Source: Wolbachia endosymbiont (group B) of Eucosma cana
GTDB lineage: Bacteria; Pseudomonadota; Alphaproteobacteria; Rickettsiales; Anaplasmataceae
Reading direction: 5' to 3'
Assembly (NCBI RefSeq): GCF_947250645.1
Contig: NZ_OX366334.1
Span: 806,001 to 870,000 of the forward strand
Length of the DNA: 64,000 bases
Below are positions 53,408 through 63,130 of this stretch, piece after piece. Under the pieces are notes generated by a model that worked only from the letters and a program-made list of their open reading frames with translations, was not told the DNA's origin and made no database searches. A program made the position numbers and the translations under genes. The number at the start of each line of letters is the position of its first letter. Positions within the stretch are counted from its first letter, which is position 1.

Positions 53408-54202
53408 TTATCGCAAAATTACATTATTTGCTAGCAAACAGAACTGCTCAATAGTTAAGCTTTCTGGACGTTCGTCTCCACTCAGTTTAGCATTCTCAAG
53501 AGTAGTTGAGACATCACTAGTTATACTTTGCAAGCTATTTCTCAGCATCTTTCTTCTTTGAGCGAACACAGCACGTGTTAGCTTTGTTAAGGTTTCTAAA
53601 TTTACTGCAAATCTTGGAGTGGGTAAAGGTTTTACTGTAATTACTGAAGAATATACTTTTGGTCTTGGAAAAAATTCCTTAGGTTCAATATCAAATTCCT
53701 TTTTTATGTCGCATAGTAACTGGCTTAGCACTGATAGGGAACCATAATCTTTAGAACTAGGTTCTGCTGTAATACGCTCTGCTACCTCCTTTTGGAACAT
53801 TAACGTCAAACTCGTAAAAAATTTTATATTATTTAACCACTTTAAAAATAACGCTACTGAGATATTGTAAGGCAAGTTAGCAATGACTTTGACTGGACAT
53901 TCTACCAGCTCTTTTTCTACAACATTAAGTGCATCCGCTTCTATAATTCTATATTTTCCCTGATGCTCATTTAGCAATTGTTCGTGATGTTTCACTAAAC
54001 TACTATCTTTTTCTATAGAAAGTAGAAACTTTGGATTATACGCTAATATTTCTCTTGTTAACGCACCATACCCAGGACCAATTTCAATAACATTAAAATC
54101 TTTCAGGCTACCAGCTAAGGCAACTATTCTTTTTGTTATCTCATTCGATAAAATAAAATTTTGCCCTAGACTCTTTTTTGGCTTCAGTGAAAATTTTTTC
54201 AT
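53408..54202 (-). CDS. rsmA: 16S rRNA (adenine-N6,N6) dimethyltransferase
   Basis: Methylates the two adjacent adenosines of helix 45 in 16S rRNA (KsgA). The 264 residues start with KPKKSLGQNFILSNEI. SAM-binding motif I is VIEIGPGYGALTREIL and motif IV is VIANLPYNISVALFLKW (NLPY). FQKEVAERITAEPSSKDYGS and the C-terminal FAQRRKMLRNSLQ are typical. Length is normal. Divergent from the tRNA-Thr/tpiA unit. Confidence 0.96.
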   Translation of the reverse strand: MKKFSLKPKKSLGQNFILSNEITKRIVALAGSLKDFNVIEIGPGYGALTREILAYNPKFLLSIEKDSSLVKHHEQLLNEHQGKYRIIEADALNVVEKELVECPVKVIANLPYNISVALFLKWLNNIKFFTSLTLMFQKEVAERITAEPSSKDYGSLSVLSQLLCDIKKEFDIEPKEFFPRPKVYSSVITVKPLPTPRFAVNLETLTKLTRAVFAQRRKMLRNSLQSITSDVSTTLENAKLSGDERPESLTIEQFCLLANNVILR

Positions 54203-54234
54203 ATGATCTTAGTATGCAGTATTTTAAAAATTAG

Positions 54235-54264
54235 TTGACGAAAATTCATCAATAATTGTATATT
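54235..54264 (+). promoter_or_regulatory. Promoter for tRNA-Thr and tpiA
   Basis: TTGACG (54235-54240) and TATATT (54259-54264), 18 bases apart, ending 15 bases before the tRNA. The next gene, tpiA, has no room for its own promoter, so it is probably read from here. Confidence 0.55.
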
Positions 54265-54279
54265 GTTAGTGTATTTAAT

Positions 54280-54352
<73 letters not shown>

Positions 54353-54376
54353 CTCTTATCCATACAAGTAAAGTTG

Positions 54377-55102
54377 ATGTCCTTTTTAATAGTAGCAAAT
54401 TGGAAAATGAATGGAACACGTTCTTCATTTGTTGACTTTATAGGCAAACTTAACAACAAGAGCAACGAAATTACCTCTAAATTAGTAATTTGCCCTCCTT
54501 TTACATCATTTCCAAGCAGTATAGAGTTGAACAATAATATTAAAATAGGAGGACAGAATTGCCATCATAAAGAGTTCGGTTCTTACACAGGTGAAATTAG
54601 TGCAGGAATGTTGAAGGAACTAGGATGTAGTTACGTAATACTTGGACATTCTGAAAGGGCTCATGAAAAAGATAGTGAAATAAAACTCAAATCGAAAACA
54701 GCAATAGAATCAGGATTACACCCAATCATCTGTGTAGGTGAAAATTTAGAAGATTATAAAAATAAAAAAACAAAAGAAGTAATAGAATATCAATGCAAAA
54801 ACCGTTTGCCAACACAAGGTGAATATACCATAGCATACGAACCGATATGGGCAATAGGAACAGGAAATGTGCCAAATAATGACGCAATTGCTGAGGTGAT
54901 AGAGATAATAAAATTTTGTACTGGTAAAAAACACATTATATATGGTGGCTCAGTCAGCTCAGAAAATATAGAAAACTTGCTCAGTATTCCAAATTTATTA
55001 GGAGTTTTAATTGGTAGTGCAAGCTTAGATTTTGATCACTTTTATAAAGTTATACAACAAGTTGAGAAAAAATTTTCTCTTATCAATTCTAAAAGTAGAT
55101 AA
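54377..55102 (+). CDS. tpiA: Triosephosphate isomerase
   Basis: Interconverts dihydroxyacetone phosphate and glyceraldehyde 3-phosphate. An upstream in-frame start at 54326 would lie inside the tRNA, so I take ATG 54377 (241 residues, starting [13 protein letters not shown]). The catalytic residues are visible: Asn/Lys in NWKMNG, His in ILGHSER and Glu in [21 protein letters not shown] binds phosphate. Slightly short but complete. It lies 24 bases after tRNA-Thr, with probable co-transcription and processing. Confidence 0.94.
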   Translation: MSFLIVANWKMNGTRSSFVDFIGKLNNKSNEITSKLVICPPFTSFPSSIELNNNIKIGGQNCHHKEFGSYTGEISAGMLKELGCSYVILGHSERAHEKDSEIKLKSKTAIESGLHPIICVGENLEDYKNKKTKEVIEYQCKNRLPTQGEYTIAYEPIWAIGTGNVPNNDAIAEVIEIIKFCTGKKHIIYGGSVSSENIENLLSIPNLLGVLIGSASLDFDHFYKVIQQVEKKFSLINSKSR

Positions 55103-55353
55103 AAGGGAATTACTTACTATAGGAATAGGGCTATCACGGGCGTCTCAGCAGATTCCGCTAACGCGTATCCCTCGTCATAACGTCACGGTATCCGCTAACA
55201 CGTAGCGAGATGTCGGTTGTCAGAGTGACACTGGGATCCAGAAGACTTAATTTCAACCAAATAATAAAGGCTGGATTCCAGCGTCGCGCGCTGGAATGAC
55301 ATCTTTCTTGGTGAACTCAAATCACAATGTTCGTACGGTTGTGGGCTTATAGC
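55103..55353. repeat. Cluster of palindromic repeats after tpiA
   Basis: Holds a perfect 9-bp palindrome (ATTCCAGCG/CGCTGGAAT at 55275-55297), a GACACTGGGATCC half-site near 55225, and a repeated TCCGCTAACRCG motif near 55152 and 55190. No coding signal is seen. The same repeat family lies at 1336 and 33388. Confidence 0.6.
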
Positions 55354-55488
55354 TTAGAAAATTAACGATATTTTATTTCCCGGTGAACGCTCTATTTTGT
55401 TTTCCAACTCTAGTTCCAAAAGAGCCATTAGAGCTATGTTGGTAGAAAGTCCACTTGCTAATATAAGTTCATCTATATCAACAGGTAC

Positions 55489-56784
55489 TATAATGCACCC
55501 CATAAACTAGACCAAAAAAAAATGGTTGATCCGAGTAGGAAGGTAAAGGGGTAAAAGTATGGCAACAAAAAAATATGAACCAGAGTTAAAAGCAAAGATA
55601 GCTTTGGAAGCAATAAAAAATCAAAAAAGCACAGCTGAGATATGTAGTGAATATAAAATACCATCAACAAATCTATATGATTGGCGTGATAGAGTATTGG
55701 CAAGGTTAAAAGACCTATTTGTTGAAGAAAGTGAAAGTGCGAGAAAACAAAGAATCTTAGCGCAAGAAATAGAAAGTTTACATAAAGTAATAGGAGAATT
55801 GACAGTGGAAAATAGCTATTTGAAAAAAAAATTACTGAAATAAGCAAAAAAGATAGAGTAAGGTTTATAGAAAAAGATTCTGATCTGTCAATTAGGAAAC
55901 AGGCTGATTTATTGGGGATTTGCAGATCTAGCCTATATTATAGGCCTATAATTAATAACGAAAGTGAAGTAGCAAATTTGATTCAAGAAGTATATTTGGC
56001 TTCTGATTGCCGTTATGGATATCGTAAAATTACTGCTGAAATCATAGCGAGTGGAGTAGTAGTCAATCACAAAAAAATCTTAAGAATTATGAAAAAAATG
56101 AAGATTAGTGGGCTGTATTGTAGAAAAAGATGTAATACAAGTATTAAAGAAAAAAAGCATAAAATATATCCTTATTTACTCAAAGATTTGATTATTTGTA
56201 GAGTTAATCAGGTATGGGCTACTGATATAACATATATTATGGTAGAAGGTAAGTTTATCTATTTTGTGGCAATAATGGACTTGTATAGTCGCTATATTAT
56301 TGCTCATTCATTATCACCATATCTCGATGCTGGATTTTGCCTTTATACTCTCAAAGAAGCTCTAAAACAAGGTAAACCTGAGATTTTTAATAGTGATCAG
56401 GGGGTGCAGTTTACTAGCTACAACTTTATTATGGAATTAGAGCGTGCTAATATTAAAATCAGTATGGACCATAAAGGACGTTGCTTCGACAATATATTTG
56501 TTGAGCGCTTATGGAGAACTTTAAAGCAAGAAGCTATATATTATTATAGACCAAATAGTATCAGAGATTTAAATCTTATAATAAATGATTTTGTTGCTTG
56601 GTATAACTATAGAAGGCGACATCAGACTCTACATTATAAAGTTCCTGCTGATCTTTATTATCATAAACAGTAAATGAATATATTGATAAATACTTTAAAT
56701 GTGTGTCGACGTATTTATCAACATATTCATTTTAAAAATCGGATCACTTTGAAAAAAATGGTCTAGACAAATGGGTGCATTATA
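55489..56784 (+). mobile_element. IS3-family element, 1296 bp, copy D
   Basis: Inserted in dprA between the core and the winged-helix end, in the direction opposite to dprA. The flanks TAC and GTC do not match, although dprA rejoins in frame across it (TVAD|VPVD). Confidence 0.93.
55559..56673 (+). CDS. IS3 transposase OrfAB
   Basis: OrfA is 55559-55843. OrfB is in the -1 frame, ending at 56673. A run of nine A's near the end of OrfA is the likely slip site. DDE motifs as in copy B. Intact. Confidence 0.88.
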
Positions 56785-57429
56785 GTCAGCAACGGTATCA
56801 AATAGACTTTTTTGCTGAAGAGGCAAACTAAATCTCACGCTCTCTATTATATCATCAGCGGATTCAACAAGTTTAGCGCCGTTTTTAATTAGATAATTGC
56901 TACCACTACAGCGTGAATCTAGAGGGAAACCAGAAACTGCAAATACCTCTCTTCCTTGATTTAAAGCAAAATCTGCTGTTATTAGAGAGCCAGAACGTCT
57001 CGATGCTTCAATCACTACAACACCCAGCGATAGACCAGATATAATTCGATTCCTTTGAGGAAAATACTGAGGCTTTGGTTTAGTAGCAAATGGAAGCTCA
57101 GTAATTACTAATCCGCCATTTTCAGTGATTTTTTTGTATAGATCAAAATTCTCTTTTGGATACACCACATCAATTCCGCTTGCTGTAACAGCAATAGTGG
57201 GGTAATTTTTGTATATTACACTGTTTGCTGCAGTGTCGATTCCTCTTGCAAGTCCAGAAATTACGATGAAACCAGCTTCACTTAAGTCAAACGCCAACTT
57301 ACTGGCAAAATTTCTTCCATTCATTGAAGAATTACGTCCACCGATTATTGCAATTATCTCACGACTTAATAATGATACATCACCAAGTACAGTTATTACA
57401 GCTGGACAACTCGGTATATTTCTTAAAAT

Positions 57430-58725
57430 TATAATGCACCCATTTGTCTAGACCATTTTTTTCAAAGTGATCCGATTTTTAAAATGAATATGTTGATAAA
57501 TACGTCGACACACATTTAAAGTATTTATCAATATATTCATTTACTGTTTATGATAATAAAGATCAGCAGGAACTTTATAATGTAGAGTCTGATGTCGCCT
57601 TCTATAGTTATACCAAGCAACAAAATCATTTATTATAAGATTTAAATCTCTGATACTATTTGGTCTATAATAATATATAGCTTCTTGCTTTAAAGTTCTC
57701 CATAAGCGCTCAACAAATATATTGTCGAAGCAACGTCCTTTATGGTCCATACTGATTTTAATATTAGCACGCTCTAATTCCATAATAAAGTTGTAGCTAG
57801 TAAACTGCACCCCCTGATCACTATTAAAAATCTCAGGTTTACCTTGTTTTAGAGCTTCTTTGAGAGTATAAAGGCAAAATCCAGCATCGAGATATGGTGA
57901 TAATGAATGAGCAATAATATAGCGACTATACAAGTCCATTATTGCCACAAAATAGATAAACTTACCTTCTACCATAATATATGTTATATCAGTAGCCCAT
58001 ACCTGATTAACTCTACAAATAATCAAATCTTTGAGTAAATAAGGATATATTTTATGCTTTTTTTCTTTAATACTTGTATTACATCTTTTTCTACAATACA
58101 GCCCACTAATCTTCATTTTTTTCATAATTCTTAAGATTTTTTTGTGATTGACTACTACTCCACTCGCTATGATTTCAGCAGTAATTTTACGATATCCATA
58201 ACGGCAATCAGAAGCCAAATATACTTCTTGAATCAAATTTGCTACTTCACTTTCGTTATTAATTATAGGCCTATAATATAGGCTAGATCTGCAAATCCCC
58301 AATAAATCAGCCTGTTTCCTAATTGACAGATCAGAATCTTTTTCTATAAACCTTACTCTATCTTTTTTGCTTATTTCAGTAATTTTTTTTTCAAATAGCT
58401 ATTTTCCACTGTCAATTCTCCTATTACTTTATGTAAACTTTCTATTTCTTGCGCTAAGATTCTTTGTTTTCTCGCACTTTCACTTTCTTCAACAAATAGG
58501 TCTTTTAACCTTGCCAATACTCTATCACGCCAATCATATAGATTTGTTGATGGTATTTTATATTCACTACATATCTCAGCTGTGCTTTTTTGATTTTTTA
58601 TTGCTTCCAAAGCTATCTTTGCTTTTAACTCTGGTTCATATTTTTTTGTTGCCATACTTTTACCCCTTTACCTTCCTACTCGGATCAACCATTTTTTTTT
58701 GGTCTAGTTTATGGGGTGCATTATA
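57430..58725 (-). mobile_element. IS3-family element, 1296 bp, copy E
   Basis: Flanked by AAT at 57427-57429 and 58726-58728, a clean 3-bp duplication. Inserted in dprA near codon 80, in the same direction as dprA and opposite to copy D. Confidence 0.95.
57541..58655 (-). CDS. IS3 transposase OrfAB
   Basis: OrfA is 58655-58371; OrfB ends at 57541. Identical in translation to the other intact copies. Confidence 0.88.
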
Positions 58726-59029
58726 AATGTCAGGGTAATCTGGATCACATGCTGGTGTTATTTTGGCTCCAATTTTTTCTGCATTCTTAATTTCTTCTCG
58801 TGCATTTTGAATTCCATAATCCTTGTTAGTCAACTTATTAAGATATTTAAGCACTTCATATAGCGACCCACATGCTCTAAGTATACTAAAGAACTTTACT
58901 GGTCCCACAGTTCTAGCCAAGCTTAGCCATATTTCTAGTTCTTCGTTATTTAATTTATTTATCTTCATAAAAGGCTTGAATTTCTTATTAATTTAGTGTA
59001 CCCAAGATAATGCAAATATACAGTGTTTT

Positions 59030-59407
59030 ATGACGCATTTTATTACGGATAAATGCATAAAATGTAAATATACGGACTGTGTAGAAGTATGTCCCGTTGA
59101 CTGCTTCTATGAAGGTAAAAACATGCTCGTGATTAACCCAGATGAATGTATTGATTGTGGAGTGTGTATACCTGAGTGTCCAGTGGATGCGATTGTAACT
59201 GATGATTCCATAAAAGATATTATAGAACTAGACGAAGGCTTGCTGAACAATGAACAAAAAATCTTTAAATCATTTTACAACATAAACGTAGAATATTCGC
59301 AAAAGTGGCCAAACATTACAGCTAAAAAGCAACCCCTAGATACAGCAGAAGAGTATAAAGAAAAAAAGGATAAGACAGCTTATTTTGATGAAAATTTAGG
59401 GTCATAG
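59030..59407 (+). CDS. fdxA: 7Fe ferredoxin FdxA
   Basis: Small electron carrier with one [3Fe-4S] and one [4Fe-4S] cluster. 125 residues: [20 protein letters not shown] gives the first Cys set, and [16 protein letters not shown] the second. The C-terminal helical extension ([20 protein letters not shown]) is typical of the proteobacterial FdxA family. ATG 59030. It is divergent from dprA, with a 60-base gap that must hold both promoters. Confidence 0.95.
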   Translation: MTHFITDKCIKCKYTDCVEVCPVDCFYEGKNMLVINPDECIDCGVCIPECPVDAIVTDDSIKDIIELDEGLLNNEQKIFKSFYNINVEYSQKWPNITAKKQPLDTAEEYKEKKDKTAYFDENLGS

Positions 59408-59436
59408 AGTACAAAAATAGACTTACATTTTTTTGA

Positions 59437-59703
59437 TTAAATAGACATTGAATTGTAAGCGTCTATTTCATCTGCCATAGACGATAATTGTGCACTCTCA
59501 AAACGGAGATTGTTTGCAATATCTATTAATTTCTCACTAATTTATGAACGAGGTTCAGGCACTGGAAAGAAAACGTCACATCTAGCCTTGCATAGAGGTT
59601 TGTCTGTTTCATTGAACGCCTCTTCACAGTTTTTGTGGCAAATACGAGATAGGTTACGTGCCTGAAACGTTAATGAATTCGAGTTTTGTGTAGGTATAAC
59701 CAT
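59437..59703 (-). CDS. Small Cys-rich protein, one in-frame stop
   Basis: ATG 59703, with AGGAGT just upstream, encodes 53 residues (MVIPTQNSNSLTFQARNLSR, then CHKNCEEAF and LCKARCDVFF) ending at TAA 59542-59544. The same frame continues without a break for 34 codons (ISEKLIDIANNLRFESAQLS) to TAA 59437-59439. So the gene was probably an 88-residue protein with a nonsense mutation, or a 53-residue one. Two Cys pairs (CHKNC, CKARC) could bind metal or form disulphides. No family recognised. Confidence 0.5.
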
Positions 59704-59931
59704 AATATACTCCTAAATTAAAAAACTAACGCCACGGTAGCATTTATGTGTTAATAAAATTATAATATTTATATCAGCATAATTACTTTCCAGATAAGTT
59801 TACTTTATTAAAAACTTCAGGAAAATATTGTACAATTACTCATGAACTTTGGTAAAACTTACGGCAAACGCTAATGTATCTTTCAGTAAAAAAACTTTAC
59901 AGCATTTTGCTAAGCTAGTTGAGTTTACTAA
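59704..59931. other. Spacer before IS630 copy 5
   Basis: About 230 AT-rich bases upstream of the small Cys-rich gene, probably including its promoter. No gene recognised. Confidence 0.4.
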
Positions 59932-61035
59932 TACCAATTCTCATTGTTGTGGAGTCAAATAGGAAACAGAGCAGAGTTGTTTAATTGTAGAAGTAGCAAG
60001 AGAGGTAAGAAATTTGCATAAAGTGCTCTCAAGCAAAGCAATAGTACTGTATATTTTATTGCGCAAAATGTTCTGTTTTATATATAACCAAAGCCTCTCA
60101 ACAGGATTAAGTTCAGGTGAATATGGAGGTAGGTATATAATCTCAATGTTTTTAGGTACCTTTAAATTTTTTGACTTATGCCAACTAGCACAGTCCATAA
60201 CAAGAACAGCTTCTCTTGTCCCTAGATATTGCAACATTTGCTCAAGAAATATATTCATGCAATCAGTGTTAACATTTGGTGCAAATAAGCTAAAACTCTC
60301 TCCATTTTTAGGATTAACTGCACTGTAGAGATAAAAATTATGCCTACCTAACTTTATTTTAACCCGAGTTCTAGTACCTTTTTTAAACCATCCATGCCCA
60401 ACTTTCGAATGTGTGCCAAACCTTGATTCATCAAAGAAAAATAGCTCTTTTTCAGGATACTTTCCAATAACTTCATTGAGATTTTTTTTTGAATTCCTCT
60501 TGTTTACTTTTATCTTGTACGTTGTGTACTGGTCTTGGTGTAATATATGAAAATTTCATCTTTTGCATATGGCGGTGTACTGTAGATTTGCTAATATTTA
60601 AGTCGAACTTTTCCTGTATTCTTATTCTCATTTCTTTAATGGTAATATTAGGGTTTTCTTCTATCCATGCTTCAATTTGCTGTAGTTGAGCCTGATTTAA
60701 TTTAGTTTTTCTTCGGCGTGATCGAGGAGCAAACAGTTTTTCTTCTCTGCCAAATTTCAAGAGTTTTATCCACGAAGTTAGTGCCTTTCTTGAAATGCAA
60801 TATATTTTTGCTACAGACGTTATACTGTACTTTTTTGCTGCAATTACAGCGTTTAGTTTTTTTGAAACATATGCATTATTCCTTACTTTCTTCAGCATCT
60901 CTTTTGCTGATTTTACTACTTCTTCATCCAATAATTTTGATCTGAGTGCCATTTATACCTAAACTATTTCACTTATTTCATTATGGCTTTTCTTCCATTA
61001 TTGTCTATCTGTTTCCCGTGTAACGGGAATTGGTA
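59932..61035 (-). mobile_element. IS630-family element, 1104 bp, copy 5
   Basis: Flanked by TAA at 59929-59931 and 61036-61038, a matching 3-bp duplication, so this is an undisturbed insertion. The target is an intergenic or decayed stretch. Confidence 0.95.
59941..60952 (-). CDS. IS630 transposase, two frames joined by frameshift
   Basis: Frame 1 is 60952-60473; frame 2 ends at 59941. Identical to the other full copies, with the nine-A slip run at the frame junction. Confidence 0.85.
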
Positions 61036-61038
61036 TAA

Positions 61039-61380
61039 GCAGCCCACTCAAGAATTAGCAGAAAGACTATTTAATAGATCATGAAATGGAACTATCTGTA
61101 GTTGCTGATCAATATGACATTGAAGGTGTAGAAACAGTTGATTACAAAGATGTAAAGTGGAAATCAAGTGGATTACAAAATTAAATTTTTAAAGAATATT
61201 ACTGAAAAAGATCTTCCAGTTTTACTTGCAATCTGGTGTCTGATCATAAAGGAACCAGTTTGCATGACACCATCTGCAAGTTTCAATATCTGTACGGCTG
61301 TGGAATTTTTCAAAGCGTTTTTTCTATTGAAGATAAAAGTATCTTTTATATATGATATATAGCAAAATATTAGGGTGCTT
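61039..61380. other. Decayed spacer between IS630 and ddlB
   Basis: A 34-codon stretch at about 61081-61182 (HEMELSVVADQYDIEGVETV, then DYKDVKWKSSGLQN) looks like the end of a lost plus-strand gene. After it comes a weak palindromic-repeat remnant (GGTGTC..GACACC near 61236-61270). Open frames on both strands here show no family features. Confidence 0.4.
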
Positions 61381-62328
61381 ATGGTTCCAACTATAGCAAT
61401 TTTAAGTGGTGGATTTTCTTGCGAAAGAGAAATATCGCTTATGAGCGGAAAAGCAGTAAAGAAGGTGCTTGATAGCCTTTCATATAATGCAATAGAAATA
61501 GATGTTGATAGCAACATTGCTGAAAAGCTTAGAAAAATTAATCTGGGCCTTGCTTTTATTGCTCTACATGGACCTTATGGTGAAGATGGCTGTATTCAAG
61601 GTTTATTGGAAATCTTAGGTATAAAATATACACACTCCGGAGTTATGGCTTCGGCTGTTGCTATGAATAAAGTGATGTCAAAGCATATATTCCATTCTCT
61701 TAATATCGACACTCCAAGAGGTTATGTAATTAGTCGAGAAGATGTGCTAAAAAATAATATTAAAGTTGATTATCCGTACGTCTTAAAACCGATTAACGAA
61801 GGCTCAAGCATTGGAGTACACATGATTTTCTCACATGAGGATTACTTAGAGCTGAAAAATAACAGTTCTACTATAATGGAAAAGATGATCATAGAAGAAT
61901 ACATACCGGGTATAGAGTTACATACTGCTGTGTTGCTGAATGAAGCAATTGGCACTATGGAAATACGACCAAAAAATAAATTCTATGATTATGAAGCAAA
62001 GTATACAGATGGATTTGCAGAACATATATTTCCTGCTAAAATTCCTGACAACATATATAGAATGACCTTGGAACACGCACTAAAAGTTCATCAATTTTTA
62101 GGATGCAAAACTGTTTCCCGCTCAGATTTCCGTTATAATCCCAAAAATAACACTTTAAAAATGCTTGAGATTAATACACATCCTGGCTTTACTGAATTAT
62201 CGTTAGTACCAGAAATTGCAAAATTGACAAAAGGAATTGATTTTAATGAATTAGTCAAAATTATTGTCGAAGACAGTTTACATTACAGGAGTATTAGAGA
62301 TCAAGCCAATGTTGAACAATGTTACTAG
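61381..62328 (+). CDS. ddlB: D-alanine--D-alanine ligase
   Basis: ATP-grasp enzyme making D-Ala-D-Ala for lipid II. ATG 61381, with TAGGG upstream, is preferred to GTG 61375; 315 residues. The N-terminal ILSGGFSCEREISLMSG, the ATP-grasp segments YPYVLKPINEGSSIGVHMIF and IIEEYIPGIELHTAVL, and the metal site MLEINTHPGFTELSLVPEIA are present. It overlaps ftsQ by 20 bases, the classical division-cluster order. Wolbachia retains lipid II synthesis although it lacks a normal cell wall, and this gene fits that. Confidence 0.94.
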   Translation: MVPTIAILSGGFSCEREISLMSGKAVKKVLDSLSYNAIEIDVDSNIAEKLRKINLGLAFIALHGPYGEDGCIQGLLEILGIKYTHSGVMASAVAMNKVMSKHIFHSLNIDTPRGYVISREDVLKNNIKVDYPYVLKPINEGSSIGVHMIFSHEDYLELKNNSSTIMEKMIIEEYIPGIELHTAVLLNEAIGTMEIRPKNKFYDYEAKYTDGFAEHIFPAKIPDNIYRMTLEHALKVHQFLGCKTVSRSDFRYNPKNNTLKMLEINTHPGFTELSLVPEIAKLTKGIDFNELVKIIVEDSLHYRSIRDQANVEQCY

Positions 62329-63067
62329 AAACCAAAGGAGTTTTTTGCGCAAGTGTGCTTTCATGATTATAACTGCACTTTTCCTTACACTAGTACTTTA
62401 TAGTTCACTTGATAAAATAACAAATCGATTCAATTACTACTTTACTTGGTGTAACGATCGCTTATCGAGCTTATTAATTAGCAATGGATTTTCAATCGAC
62501 AAAGTAACCGTTACTGGAAACAAATTTACAAATGAACAGGACATTCTAAGTTTAGTAGACAGAACGCAACCTATCATGTACATATCCCTCTCAAAACTAA
62601 CAGATAATATACAATCTGTAAGCAAATGGATAAAATATGTAAGAATTTACAGGATTTTGCCCAGTACCTTACAAATTGATATAGATGAACATACACCCTT
62701 CGCTCTCTGGAAAGATGATAACAGAACTTCAGTAATTGACTCTGAAGGTAAAGTAATCGTAGATGATTACCAGATAGATAACCTAGTTATAATCAAAGGA
62801 CAAAATTCGTTATCAAATCTAAAATTCATTAAAGATATACTAGAGAGGAAAACTCAATTAAGTGATCATATTTCTTCTTGTGTTTATGTAGGCAATAGAA
62901 GATGGAATATCATACTCGATAACAGTGCCACAGTAAAATTGCCTGAAGATAATCCTTATAGCGCATGGGATTATTTAAGCCACTTGCAAAATACAACCGA
63001 CTTTACTTTTAGCAATTGGAGCATAATTGATATGCGTGTTGCCGATAAAATTTTTGTAAAAAGGTAG
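62309..63067 (+). CDS. ftsQ: Cell division protein FtsQ
   Basis: Divisome scaffold protein linking FtsB/FtsL to other division proteins. ATG 62309 gives 252 residues: a short cytoplasmic start, one membrane helix (FMIITALFLTLVLYSSL), the POTRA domain (FSIDKVTVTGNKFTNEQDIL) and a beta domain ending NWSIIDMRVADKIFVKR. It overlaps the 3' end of ddlB, so translation is coupled. The frame could open at 62264, but that lies deep in ddlB. Its likely partner ftsB is truncated at 38457. Confidence 0.88.
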   Translation: MLNNVTRNQRSFLRKCAFMIITALFLTLVLYSSLDKITNRFNYYFTWCNDRLSSLLISNGFSIDKVTVTGNKFTNEQDILSLVDRTQPIMYISLSKLTDNIQSVSKWIKYVRIYRILPSTLQIDIDEHTPFALWKDDNRTSVIDSEGKVIVDDYQIDNLVIIKGQNSLSNLKFIKDILERKTQLSDHISSCVYVGNRRWNIILDNSATVKLPEDNPYSAWDYLSHLQNTTDFTFSNWSIIDMRVADKIFVKR

Positions 63068-63130
63068 AGCTTCTTTCCTTGTCATTCAAGTAGAACTTTC
63101 TCTGTCATCCGAGTAGCTTGAAAGTGGAAT

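Larger units (their letters stand above)
55354..58968 (-). pseudogene. dprA: DNA-processing protein DprA, split by two IS3 copies
   Basis: Three exon-like blocks on the minus strand. 58968-58726 is the N-terminus (LARTVGPVKFFSILRACGSL). 57429-56785 is the Rossmann-like core: GLARGIDTAANS, then NRIISGLSLGVVVIEASRRS, GSLITADFALNQGREVFAVS. 55488-55354 is the winged-helix end (VDIDELILASGLSTNIALMA). Removing IS3 copy E with one AAT, and copy D exactly, restores a continuous frame of about 340 residues. DprA loads RecA on incoming single-stranded DNA. This copy cannot make the protein. Confidence 0.85.
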
